DNA from: Monomorium pharaonis
Lineage: Eukaryota; Arthropoda; Insecta; Hymenoptera; Formicidae
Direction of reading: 5' to 3'
Length of the DNA: 64,000 nucleotides
NCBI RefSeq assembly: GCF_013373865.1
Contig: NC_050468.1
Span: 14,281,496 to 14,345,495 of the forward strand
The notes beneath the pieces were generated by a model, which was not told the DNA's origin, made no database searches, and was given only the letters and a program-made list of their open reading frames with translations. Made by a program: the position numbers and the translations under genes. Of the stretch, positions 1 through 11,370 are shown one piece after another. Position 1 is the stretch's first letter. The number at the start of each line of letters is the position of its first letter.

Positions 1-1793
1 TGATATATGATTATCAATACCACGCGATCGCAAATTTGTTTTATTCTTTAATATAACATCTGTTTTCTGATTGTAGTTATTATTTTTATCACCATTTGCT
101 CCTTATATTGCTTCCTTTATTCCTTTGTGAATGTAACTGTTCAAGTAAAAAGTAGACAGTATAATATTTTATTCGTTATTCCCTGTCTTATCTTCGTATA
201 TCGCTGGCGTCTGCCCTTTAAATTTCTCATATATTGATTCTTCCTCCCTCCCTCCCTATCTTCCTCCTCCCTTTGGAAGAAAAAAAACTCGCGGTACAGA
301 CAATAAAAGAAGACGTTTTATCGCGTATGGACGCAATGGGGAACGTTGCCGGCTACACCTGGTTATTCTACGACCCCATAGAGATGTGTCCCTTGCATTC
401 AGAACAGCTGTCTTTTCCATTTGCGCCTGCTTCTCCCCATGCGCGTTACGTTGCGCCAAAAGGAAGTCTCATTTAGCCGCCGCCGTCTTTCCTCTCCTTT
501 GTCGTTGCAGGACACTGCGCGACTCCTATTGATATATTATGCAATACTTAAGAACAAGTCATACTTAATCTTTGTATAGAATATAAATGAATTAAAGAAA
601 CCAGTTAAATTAAAATGCCAAAAGATGATAACTTTTATTTTTTTTATCGTTATGTATTATTTTATTTATTATTTTTATATTTTATATAATAACATATATT
701 CATAATTTTTTTTATATGTCAAAATAATGTAAAATAACCGAGATGCAGCAGCAGACACGGTAGACGTATTTACAGCATTTAATTACTGATATTGCAGAAT
801 CAAAACTAGTCTGAAACAAAAATCCAAATTGATTTGTGATTAATAATGATAAATGCATATATAAAATCAATGAAACTATAAAAAACAGTGATTTGGTAAA
901 ATTACATTTTTATAGAAATAGATTATTTTTTTATTATTTTTTATTATTGTTATTCCAATTAAATTTTCGAAAAAATTTGTTTTCAAAAATTTATTACTTC
1001 TTTAGGTTTATAATATGAAAAACAAATAATTACAATTTATATGTTAAAATCACAAGTCATTGGAACTGTATTTTTCTGTATATCAGTAAAATTAAAATAA
1101 TACAAGAAAAATATATTTAAAGTTTTTAGTTTGATATTTCTGTTTTTATCCTTGTATATTTTTTTAAATTGATGATTGCCTTTAAAGGATTAATTTTCTT
1201 TATAAAAATTATTGATCTGATTTGAAATTTGAATTTGTTATCTGTAACAAATCGTTTTTTGCTCTTGCAACACGCTGGATCTAATTGCTGGCCATCCATC
1301 GTGTCAGAGATTGCTGTACATTTTTAGCTTATATGGATTCTTATAATCTCCATAACTTTAAAAATTGTATCACATTCTTCATAAATATACCGAATAAAAC
1401 ATTACAATTTTGATTATTTTTAGAATGTGAAGATGTTTAACTTTTACAATTATCTTTAAAATATTTGCATGCATGTAAAGGTGCGAAGGAGAGAAAGGCT
1501 ACTTGGATTTTTAAAACATTTACAAACTATCTTAAATCTTTATATTCCAAGTATAATTCAGTCCAATTATGATATACATCGCATTTAACGCTCTTAAAAA
1601 TCTTAACTCCGAAAATTTTCAAGAAATTGTACTCAGATTATCGGAAAGTACGCTTGAACAATTATTATTTAAGAAACTTTAAAAAAATTAAATTTTTTAT
1701 AATCTCCCTAAGTGGTCTCCTTAATAGGAATTCATTCTAATCATTGATCTGTTATTTAAATTCTAATTTTCTAACACTCGAATAATTTCACAG
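1..1793. other. Sequence upstream of the first visible HMMR exon, no gene recognised
   Basis: Given the exon phase, this is probably intron 1 of the HMMR homologue, or its 5' flank. Positions 180-540 are less AT-rich and hold an 80-codon reading frame (234-476). Its protein resembles no family I know and starts in a CT-rich tract. The rest is AT-rich with nothing recognisable. Confidence 0.45.
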
Positions 1794-1954
1794 GCGATGC
1801 ACCACCACCAGGCGCTTACGATCCAAAATTTAACAGTAAAGTGAAAGGAATTGTTATTGAGAAGTCTGATAGATTTTTAGATAGTAAAAGCTCAAGCAGC
1901 GCGGAATGCAATGCATCAATAAAGAGTAATGCGTCGGCTCCTATTTTTCGTGTG
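1794..1954 (+). other. HMMR: HMMR N-terminal signature exon
   Basis: This is the first recognisable exon, after the acceptor TTTCACAG. It reads (G)DAPPPGAYDPKFNSKVKG and continues through IEKSDRF. Vertebrate HMMR begins with a short leader, then a CAPSPGAYD block and a basic 'KSQRF' block, so order and spacing match the family's N-terminal domain. The exon starts with two bases of a split codon, which shows that at least one coding exon lies upstream. The donor is GTAAGA at 1955. No Met-(x)n-RFNE-like leader was found on the + strand between 1 and 1793. Confidence 0.85.
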
Positions 1955-4900
1955 GTAAGAATTATCGAATTTTATTGTCGTTTGCAAATTATTTGTAATA
2001 TTTGAGAAATGTGGAAAAGATCTGCAAATAATCATGTAAAATATTAAAAAAATATATATATATTAATACATTTTATAATTTATATATTATTATTATATAT
2101 TTTCTGCAGCCTCAACTTCCATCGAAACGATTAATTACAACTGGATCGATTTATCCTAAATTAAAAACCCCGCAACCTTTAATCAAAAATCAAAATATGA
2201 AGTATGAATCCAAACAGCAACTTGCAGATCTTCAAGTAGAATGTTTGAATAAAGATAAAACTATACTGGAACATGAAAAGCATATCGAGGACATGAAAGA
2301 CGAGATACAGAAATTAGAAATAGAATTAGAGGAATTACGTAAAAATCAAAATGAAATGGAAACGCAACAGAAGAAAGATATAGAAGCAATGGTTATTGCA
2401 ATATTTTTGTTAATAGATATTTATTATCAGCTAGTGTCATTAATATTATGTTTTTAAAATATTTTTAATTTACAGGCTAAGTTGCAACAGGATGTAATAA
2501 ATAGTCATGATAATAAACATCTGGCAGAAATGCAGAGGCTTCGATCTCAATTATTACAGATGGAAAAGGAAAAAGAGCATGAGATTTCAACACGAAAAAT
2601 AATGGAAACCGAACTCAGAAATCGTATTGCTGTACTGTCGGAAGGAATGACATTATTGGAAGCTGAATTGTGTGCTAAGAAAGAGGAAAATAGAATAAAA
2701 GTAAATTATTATTTTAATTATTAAATTATTATTTTATTTTAGAAGTGTGATTTACTTTTATGTTAACAAAGTAATATTTTTTTATTTTATTTTGTTTAAC
2801 AGATCGAAGCTCTTGAAGCAAACATTAAAGAATTATTGAATAAATTGGAAACAGTGAAACGAGACCATGATATCGAAGAAGAACTACAACACGAATTACA
2901 TGAGCTTAAAACACAATATGAAGAGCTTGCTGCCAATTATGCTTATAAAATATCCGATTTTACTAACAAACATAAGGAAGAAATTGAATGTTTGAAAAGT
3001 GATTTTGAAAAAGAAAAAGAAGAACTCTTAGAGCAAAATAATTTTTATAAGACACATGCATCAAAAATGGAAACAAAAGCAAATGAAATAGAAGAAACGA
3101 ACTATTCTCTTACAAAAGAATTGAAGAATCTGCAAAATATTCATGAAGATGTACGTATTAGATATATTCTACATACAATTGGTTTGTATGTGATCCTCGT
3201 ATGTATAATATCGACACATTATTTTGTCCATTATGAAGAATTTTTTATTAGTTTCTATTAATTAAAAAAGAAACACAAGAAAAAAACTTGTAGAATTTTA
3301 GCTGTAGCAGTAGAGCATATTATTCTTTAATTTAAAAAAATTTAATATAATTACTTGTACGTCCTTGGTAAATCTAAAAATATTTTACTGATACTGAAAA
3401 AGATTCTTAATTAATTAATAACATATGATTAAAATATTTTTAAGTATTTAGCTTATCAAAATTTTCATATTTTTTGCTCAACTTTGATATCTTGTATTTT
3501 GAAAACAAAGCATTTTAGAATATGTATTTATATTATCTTTTCTTCATAAAATAAATAAAAAGGATATTCCTTAAATTTTTTACTTTAGAATTATTTCTGT
3601 ATATTTTATATATATGTATATACCGCATAAATGATTAGAGTAGTCAGAGAATATTGAGAGCAATCTTGAAATTGTTTCTTTTCAACAGAGAAGGAGTAAG
3701 AAGAAATCTCTAAGAGATTTTGAGTGAAACAATTTATGCTAAGTAATCTGTACCTAGTAATATTATTTAAAACGTTGAATGTTTTTTTGTTTGATCAGCA
3801 TATCCTTTGCAGGACTTATGTCTTCTTTCCTACGAGAACATTTCAGAAATTTGGTGTACATAAACTATGGACATTTGAATTGAATTTATAGAATAATGAA
3901 TGCATATAATGTTTCAAAAATTTCAATTTTTTTCAATGTATTGTAGATATAATACATGTTATGAGATTGTAAATTGCTATTTTTAATATATACTTTTATA
4001 TTAATAAAATAAAAACTAACATTAAAAATCGACAATGTGTCTGTATACCTAAATCAAGCATTCATACATTTTTAATATGGTAACAAAATTGAAAATTAAC
4101 AGTATAGGACTAAGTGAAATAGTGTTTGTTATTTTTCATTCTATCTTGCACAAGACGGCAATTTGCATAACATGGAGTAAAGCAATTGAAATGTTACTGT
4201 TAATTTTGGTATAGATGCATAGATATCGCATTCTGGTCTATGCAACTATATCAAAATTTTTTAAATTATATATTTTACAAAAATTATTGTTTAACGCACT
4301 TAAAATTAACATCTAATGCTTTAAAGAAATTGAACGGATACAAGTTATTTAAAAAAAAGTTTAATTAGATTTATCATTACTTTAAGTTTGTTACTATTTT
4401 CTGAAAACTATATACGTTTATGCATACGTATGTGTATGTATGTGTATGTATATATGTACACACACACACACACACACACAATAAATGTATAATTTGAGCT
4501 TTATTAGATAATTCTTTTTCATGCTTTAGATAAGTCGACGTTTACAAGTAGCTCAAGATGAGCTGAAGCTTTCAAATGAGAGGCATACCATTACAATAGA
4601 AAAATATAAAAAAGACTTGAACGACATGACAAATATACACACTGAAAACACATCAAAACTGGAGAAATTATTAGAGGATGCTGCAGATGAATACATAAAA
4701 GAATTAGAAAATGTACGATGATACGTATATTTTACTCTATATTAAATGTATATTTATAATTCCTTAACGGTTAATATAAATATTATTTTATTTAGATTAA
4801 GAAGGCGAAAGATGAAGAAATAGAGGAATTAAAACAAACTTCTGTTAAAAAACTTGAAGAGGAAACTGAACGGATAATGAAGCATGCTCAGGAAATGATT

Positions 4901-7899
4901 GAAAAAGCTGAGGCTGATAAACGAGATACACTAATAGCATGTCGCATTGAGAACAAGGAACAGGTTAAAAAGACGATTGTTGAATGCGACGCCAAAGTAA
5001 GCAGATTACACGTGCGTAAAGTGCCAAACATCACTGATTAATTATTAATTTTTTGTTAATATTTGTGTGAATGTACAGACATATTTTATAAATTATTATG
5101 AAATATATTCTGTGGATATTTTCTGTGAATTTATTTTATAGATATTTGTCTGTTATTTTTTGTATGTGTGTTTTTTTGTGATGTTTGAGAAAATTTTTAT
5201 TACAGAATAACGTTCATAAATATTAAAATGGGACTTTTTCTTAGGTCAATGCCATGGTCGAAGAGGCGCGAAATACTGTGGAAGAAGAGATGCGACTGGC
5301 TAACGAGAGATATAAAGCATGTATACTTCATATGGAAATGGAGCGTGCTGCATTAGATGAAAAACTTTTACAGAGAGATGCTGAAATCACCAAACTTTCC
5401 ACAACACTTGAGGAGCTAAAATCATCCGTGGAAACACAGGTAATTATTGTGGTGCTAATATTAACATTATCATATAATATTATAAATTGTAATTTTTAGG
5501 CAAGTTTTAGTCAAAGTTTACAATCTGAATTAGATAAGGCGGAAAGCGATTTAGCGGAAAAGAAACAAGAATTGAGAGCCTTAAAGGATCACATTAGAAC
5601 AGAAGCTGCTGAAATGGTTGCCAGGAAGAGAAGGTCTATATCATATAAATTTTACATTTTAATACTTAAACTTTTACCTTTTATCTTTATATTTTACTTT
5701 GCTGAGTGATTATCTTATTTACACAATTAAATCTTAAAATCTTAAACATTTAGATTTGAGCTAATTATGGCTGAAAATCAAGCATCTGTTGCTGCGCTTA
5801 CTAATCGGTTGGCTCAAAGTAATGCTGAAGTGGAAAGATTACAGTATGAAGTCAAACGTGGTGAAGATAACATACGCGAACATAAAGACCTGCTTAATGC
5901 GATGCGTAACAACTCGCAAATGGTACACGAACAAGTCCAATCTTTTATGAAAGAGTTAGATGCCCACAGACATCTAGTAGATCAGCATCAGTCTGGTAAT
6001 TTGTCTCAATTTGATTCCATAAAATCTATCTTTGAGGCAAAAATCGAAAATCTAAAACAGAAAACTGGGCAAGAAATTGCAAGACTTGAGGATGATGCTA
6101 AATTGAAATCTATATTAAATAATGAGGTAATGTTACGCTTGTTATTGTAGCTACTTTAAACTTTACAATTTATGAAAATGTTAAGATTTTCTAACAATTG
6201 GTTTTTTAATTTATTTGTAGTTGAGAACACAACTTGAGGAAATGTCTGAAAGTATCAATGATGCGCAGAATGCATTACTCTTGTTAGAAGAACAAAATGA
6301 CGCTAGAGAGATCGATCTTTCACGAATGGAACTAGAAAATAATAAACTTTTAAAAGAATTAAATAGTCGCGACGAAGCTTTAGGAGAAAGTAAGCGATTA
6401 CTTCAGGATCAGGCAATGGAACATCAAATTATCATAGACAAAGTAAGTTCAAATAATATTAAAATAAATTATGAATTATTGATCACTGCATTATTAATAC
6501 ATATACGAAATGTTATAGGCAAATTCTCGAATAGAAGAGCTTTCTGAAAAAGTTAAACAATTCGAAGAAATAGAAAAAACTACTAAGGTAACATTTTTAA
6601 CGACTAGATTTTATCTTTATGTTGATATTTCAAATTAATATTATTGAGAAATAAAATGTCTTTTGTTACATACCTATAGGAGACCACTTTATTATTAGAG
6701 CAAGAACGAATCAAATGGAAATTTTCGGAAAATGAACTTGCACAGCAACTCAAAGAGGAAAGAATACGACGAGAAGAAGTTGAAGAGTGAGTTTAATGTA
6801 GTACAAATTTTTTTATTAAATTCAGAAAATAATGACTATTTTCTTCTGTGTAGGGAGGTCAAAAAATTAATAACATCAAATGAGATTCTTGAGAAGGATT
6901 ACAAAGAAATTGTTGAAAAATATGCTGACGTAATTGGTCATCAGAATCCTAAGCAAAGAATCAAACATGTGATTCAGCTAAAAGATAAAAACTACGAATT
7001 GGAACAGGTGTGTGGCACAGGTGTTCAGCTTTTCGTAATTTCTGTGATATCTTTTTTCGCTTTTTGTTTTTTTCTCTGCTATTTTAAGATTGACATTTTT
7101 AATGGAATTATCGCCACACAATATTGTTAAAAATATATATAAGTATCTGTACATAATTTTATAATTTGGCGTTCAGGCAGGCCTGATAAGTAATGCGATT
7201 GTTGTTTTACAGTTGTGGCAAGGAATTCTAGTTCATGTATATTCTAATTATTATGTAAATAATGTTAATTCTCCGTTTTGTAAAGTTCTAAATTGTGTCA
7301 TTTTCATTATAATTGGTAAATCTCTTAAAGTAAAGCGTTTTTCGTTTATGTTACTCTTTTGCTATTTACATGTAATTATATTATAGTAAACAAATTCAAG
7401 ACAAGGCGAAAACTAATTAATTTCGTGCATCATTAAAATAAGAACAAAGATTAAGGAGAATTTTACATTAAGAAAAACGTTTGTTTTTAATAACTTCACA
7501 AAAAGGAGACTCGGCTGTATATTATTTTTTAAATTATATTTTATAGAATGGATTTTATATATAGAAATAAATATTTTTTGTCTCTAAGAAAATCTAAATT
7601 GCGTTTTTATTTATCCAATAGAGCTCACAATTAAATTTGTCATAACTATAAATAAATATAACATTGTGTATATTTTTACATATTTTTTCTTTGTATTTTT
7701 CTGATTGAAGATGATTTTTTTTTAGGAATTGCTAAACAAGACCAGATTAGTGGAACAACAACAAAAGATCATAGAAAAGTTGAGAGCAGAAGAAAAACGA
7801 TCTCATTGGAAAGGCAAGGAAAATATAGGAATGGTACATTCCACCCCTATTTCTTCTCCACATAAAACATTGACACCATTAAAAGATCGAAATGATTAA
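1794..7899 (+). CDS. HMMR: HMMR/RHAMM-like coiled-coil spindle protein, 14 exons, 5' partial
   Basis: This is the insect homologue of the hyaluronan-mediated motility receptor. In animals that protein is mainly a microtubule- and centrosome-associated coiled coil acting in spindle assembly. I read these exons, all bounded by AG/GT: 1794-1954, 2110-2391, 2476-2700, 2803-3150, 4530-4712, 4796-4996, 5245-5439, 5500-5633, 5754-6126, 6221-6442, 6519-6587, 6680-6786, 6854-7007 and 7726-7899 (TAA at 7897). Phases agree throughout; introns 8 and 12 split a codon and the others after exon 1 are phase 0. The join gives 941 residues, against about 725 in human HMMR. The visible part opens with DAPPPGAYDPKF, as in the HMMR N-terminal domain. 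It continues as heptad-rich Glu/Lys/Leu coiled coil and ends with GHQNPKQRIKHVIQLKDK (residues 861-878), close to the human C-terminal motif. The first exon enters in phase 1, so the ATG exon is missing and probably upstream. Family assignment is confident; exact boundaries rest on my reading. Confidence 0.9.
3151..4529 (+). other. Intron 4 of the HMMR homologue
   Basis: This is the longest intron seen, 1,379 bp, with donor GTACGT and acceptor GCTTTAG. It is very AT-rich. No further coiled-coil exon was seen, and the flanking exons already join in phase 0. Near its 3' end, at about 4425-4480, there is a microsatellite of TATG-like units followed by (AC)n. Confidence 0.7.
4425..4480. repeat. 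TATG/TGTA then (AC)n microsatellite
   Basis: Imperfect TATG-like units run directly into a pure AC run near 4460-4480, inside intron 4 of the HMMR homologue. Confidence 0.85.
6854..7007 (+). other. HMMR: HMMR C-terminal conserved motif exon
   Basis: This exon encodes residues 833-884 of the visible protein. It includes a YADVIGHQNPKQRIKHV block followed by IQLKDKNYELEQ. The vertebrate counterpart reads [23 protein letters not shown]. That region contains the described hyaluronan-binding basic motif (B-x7-B) and overlaps the C-terminal leucine-zipper-like centrosome-targeting region. Arg868 and Lys876 keep the B-x7-B spacing here. This exon is the strongest evidence for the family call. Confidence 0.9.
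7008..7725 (+). other. Intron 13 of the HMMR homologue
   Basis: This 718-bp AT-rich intron separates the conserved C-terminal motif exon from the last coding exon. The donor is GTGTGT and the acceptor is TTTTTTTTAG. No coding or structured element was recognised inside it. Confidence 0.7.
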
Positions 7900-8600
7900 T
7901 CTCAAACAATAATTCAATAGCTTGTCTTCTTAAGTTAATCTAGATTACAATTATTTGAATACTTATGCTTGAATAATTTCTTGAGGAATTAGAACAATGG
8001 TTGCCGCGATATTTAATAACTTTATCTGTATTGTTAAAAAAATCTTTGAAAGATGTATATTTTGTAAAAGTTACAAAATTATTGTTAGTACTGTTAATTT
8101 TGCCATTATGCATTTCGAGCTGAAATAGATATACTGTAATTATATACTGTCGAAGTATGTTATAAAGTATGTTATAAAAAACATTTCTAATATATAATAT
8201 TTTACATTTTATATAGTTTGTATAATAACATGATATATTATACGCGGCTATTGTACGAACAATCTATTAATATATAGACTTGCTATATAAATATACCTTT
8301 TATATGATTTTAACGAATGTCCTATTAAAAATTACTTTTGACGTAACAATACGAGATAAATTGTCATACTCTGGTACAATTCTTATTCACAATTTTTTGA
8401 AAAAACACTAATTTTTTTGTATGTAAAAAAATATCGAACGTCTTGAATTTAATTATTCAAGTGAAGTTATAGAATCGGATTTAATTTTAACCTTCGAGCA
8501 TTTAAATTCGACAAAATGGTTTGATATGTAAACAATATATTTAGAAATCGAATTTATTTGACGTGCGCATCTGTATATGGTCCATTAATTATAATATTTC
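7900..8600 (+). other. 3' flank and probable 3'UTR of the HMMR homologue
   Basis: AT-rich sequence follows the TAA stop. No AATAAA was seen in the first kilobase. The nearest signal-like words are TATAAA around 8161 and ATTAAA at 8324-8329, so the 3' end is not fixed. A 12-bp unit (AGTATGTTATAA) is tandemly duplicated at 8154-8177. Confidence 0.4.
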
Positions 8601-10480
8601 ACGCAGCATTGTTTGCAGAGATTATAACGAATCCCGTTAGAATTATTACTGATTTATCCACGTGATTGAACTTATTATGCCCGGCCATGCGCCCAAAGTC
8701 ACCGTAGTGTATACTTGTATTATACATTCCGTGGAAGCTCTCGACACTTGTAATCACTATAGATACTTTGAACTCCTTCTCTCGAAGGTCAATAGCTACA
8801 TGAATTTTAAAACATCGCCGACAACTTTCACGATCTAATTAGTTTCCATCTTATCAACGTCTCGTCTATTTATCACTAACAACAGCCCCCTAAGAACCAG
8901 CATTTCTGTGTCAAGCTGCGAGACCTAAATAGCCTCGGTCCCTGTGACAAAACCCAACTCGGCGGATGTAATTTGCGGGGCGGGAACAGAAACTTCGGGA
9001 TACGGATTCGCCGTATCGCACCGTAATTCGGATTTTATGCTTCGCGTGAGTCTGTCGCGCCGGATTAGTTGCGTCCCAACGTGGTCGACATATCGAGATG
9101 AATTTAGATGAATATAATATCACGATCTTTATTTTCAAATGCAAAGCTAATAACTCATTAATCTTTTAATACTTCAGTTAATGTATAATTCGCTTTTATG
9201 AATTCAAATATTGCAATAATGTAAAAGGAATTGTAAAGCAGATCGGATTAATGCTGATAACATGTATCCGTTGCATGTAAGAAACTACCTTCCCATGGTG
9301 TTGTAATTAATAAAATAAATTGAGCGAGTGAATGAATTTCCAAGAGTTAAATAAAAACTAATTTGTTTATAAATGTATTTATAAATGTATTATAAATTGT
9401 AGAATATTTACAAATTAAAACAAAATTATGGGCGTATAAGAAAAATGTTTATATTTATTTTAATTTTTATATTTATTTTTTTATATCTAGTCGTCTCTGG
9501 TACTCGGAAAAATTTTTATCAATCGATCTCTATAATTCTAATAATAAGTATATGAAAATTTAATGCTTATTACTAATGATACTTATTATTATTAAAGTAA
9601 CATTGTAAAAATATTAATATAAAACAATTATTTATATTTATTATTATCTACTGTAATAGAATTGTGAATTCAAAAATATTGTAAAACTCAAGATGAATAA
9701 AAAAAAGAAAACATTTGAACAGAGTAGATAAAGAATTAACAAGAACAAAATATTGAATTTAATTTTTTATTGTAAATTTTACGTTTTTAGATGTAAAAGA
9801 AAACATTTTGAAAACTGAATAGAATCCGAATGACTTGTATCATACGAGGAACATAGACAGTTCGCGAAAACAACGTAAGAGGTCACTAGTATTCACATTT
9901 TAGAAGCGTGTGAAATATTGCACATCTTAATCGGCGCATTGGTCGGCATATAATTGGTTATATTATATTAATTCTCTAAATTTCTAATTCGTTATTCTAA
10001 TTTAAAAGATTGAGCTTGTGTAATTTTTTTCGAGTAATTGGCCACTCCAATAAAAGTCAAAATTTAGACTCGTATAGAGTTCATTCCTATAAAGTAAAAA
10101 TTGAGCTCGTGTTATTTTTGATTGATTTTTTTATTCTACGAGATTTAGAGAGAATATAATATATAATAATTATAATCATATTGTAATTCAACGATTTTTC
10201 ATGATTTATTAGTATAATAAAATACTTAAGCGTTTTATAAACTCGGATACATTTGCGCTTTTGAAATACACTACATTAAATAAATAAAATAAAAAACAGT
10301 TGCGAAAAATCTGGGGTAGGTGAGGAATCGATTTGTTAAATTTCCAGGAGACACTGTGTTCATGTAATTCAAATAAAATTACCAGCCCAGAAAATTTTCG
10401 ATCAGTCAAAAATTTTTCGGCGGCGCGTTCGCGCGAATCTGCAGATAACATGCGTGTCTAAAAGATATTAAAAAGATATT
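8600..10480. other. Intergenic, mostly AT-rich
   Basis: Positions 8600-9130 have mixed composition with CpG-containing sequence. The remainder to about 10480 is AT-rich. No exon, RNA gene or clear repeat was recognised. Confidence 0.5.
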
Positions 10481-10499
10481 TTAAAGACGTTTTTTATTT

Positions 10500-11370
10500 A
10501 ATGCGTGTTATCTGGGTCCCCAATCTTCGCACGGACATTGATCGTGGCCGAGAGAACGTGACCTTGTTTTCGTAATCAGTTCTATTCTACGCGTCTCCGG
10601 AAGGAGAGAGAGCTCTACCTGTTCCATGTCATTCGGAAACGACACGCACCCCTGGCGAGCGGCGAAAGGGGTGAGAGGGAGAGAAGCGGCGAGAGCAGCG
10701 GTTGGCTGCCGCTGCAAGGCTCTCGCTGCAGAAAAATTACCGGTTATTGCCGTCGCGGCACGGCGTATGCACGGCACGACGGCGACGCCGAAGGTCCTTT
10801 AAAGGGGTGGAGGGTCAGGGATTGACGTGTGCTCCGCGAGCCTCCGCCGCTAGCTAGCTGGCCGGAAGGGATACGAGCGTGAGAGAGCTTTTCTCCAGAG
10901 CCACGATAATTACCCCCAATGGTCAGCGGGAAAGCGGGTCCCACCGTTTTTGGACGTTGCGTACCTGGTCTCTCGGGGTCCTCGCATTAAGCCGCGCGGA
11001 TTAACGGATACTCCCCCCCCCCCCCTCCTCCCTTTACCATTGCTATTGAAACCCGCGTTACCGTTTTCCACCCTCCGCCCGTCGATAGCGCGTCCGCACG
11101 CGTGATTTCCTTGACGGATTTGCGCGCGAGAACGCCGTCTTTCGTCGGCGTTCAATCGAATTCCATCCTCCTGTGTATGCGCACATAACAGCTCTTGTTG
11201 ATTCCCGATTAGCATCGCATACAGGGGACAGACGCAACGATCCGCGATACTCGCCACTCGTGTGGGTATCGATGAGAATAATTGAACGCGAGGACAAATC
11301 AAGTGTCTCTTGCGCGTGTTTGTGTTACGATATAACAGATATCGCCTACAGAGCCGATTTAAAGATATTT
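10500..11370. other. GC-rich CpG-dense block with poly-C tract
   Basis: GC-rich sequence with abundant CG dinucleotides, abruptly bounded by AT-rich DNA. It contains a poly-C run at 11013-11025 and one CTACCTG word (10614-10620, reverse complement of CAGGTAG). Overlapping frames on the minus strand look compositional and match no family I recognise. A promoter or enhancer is possible but unproven. Confidence 0.4.

Noticed and set aside
234..476. 80-codon frame with a balanced-looking protein upstream of the HMMR exons
   Set aside because: No family resemblance, begins in a CT-rich tract, has an equally long antisense frame, and does not join the HMMR exon 1 phase in any way I can support. 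Noted in the region entry only.
482..569. Possible exon after the GTTGCAG acceptor-like word at about 510
   Set aside because: The following frame (DTARLLLIYYAILKNK and on) has no known match and no donor or upstream partner.
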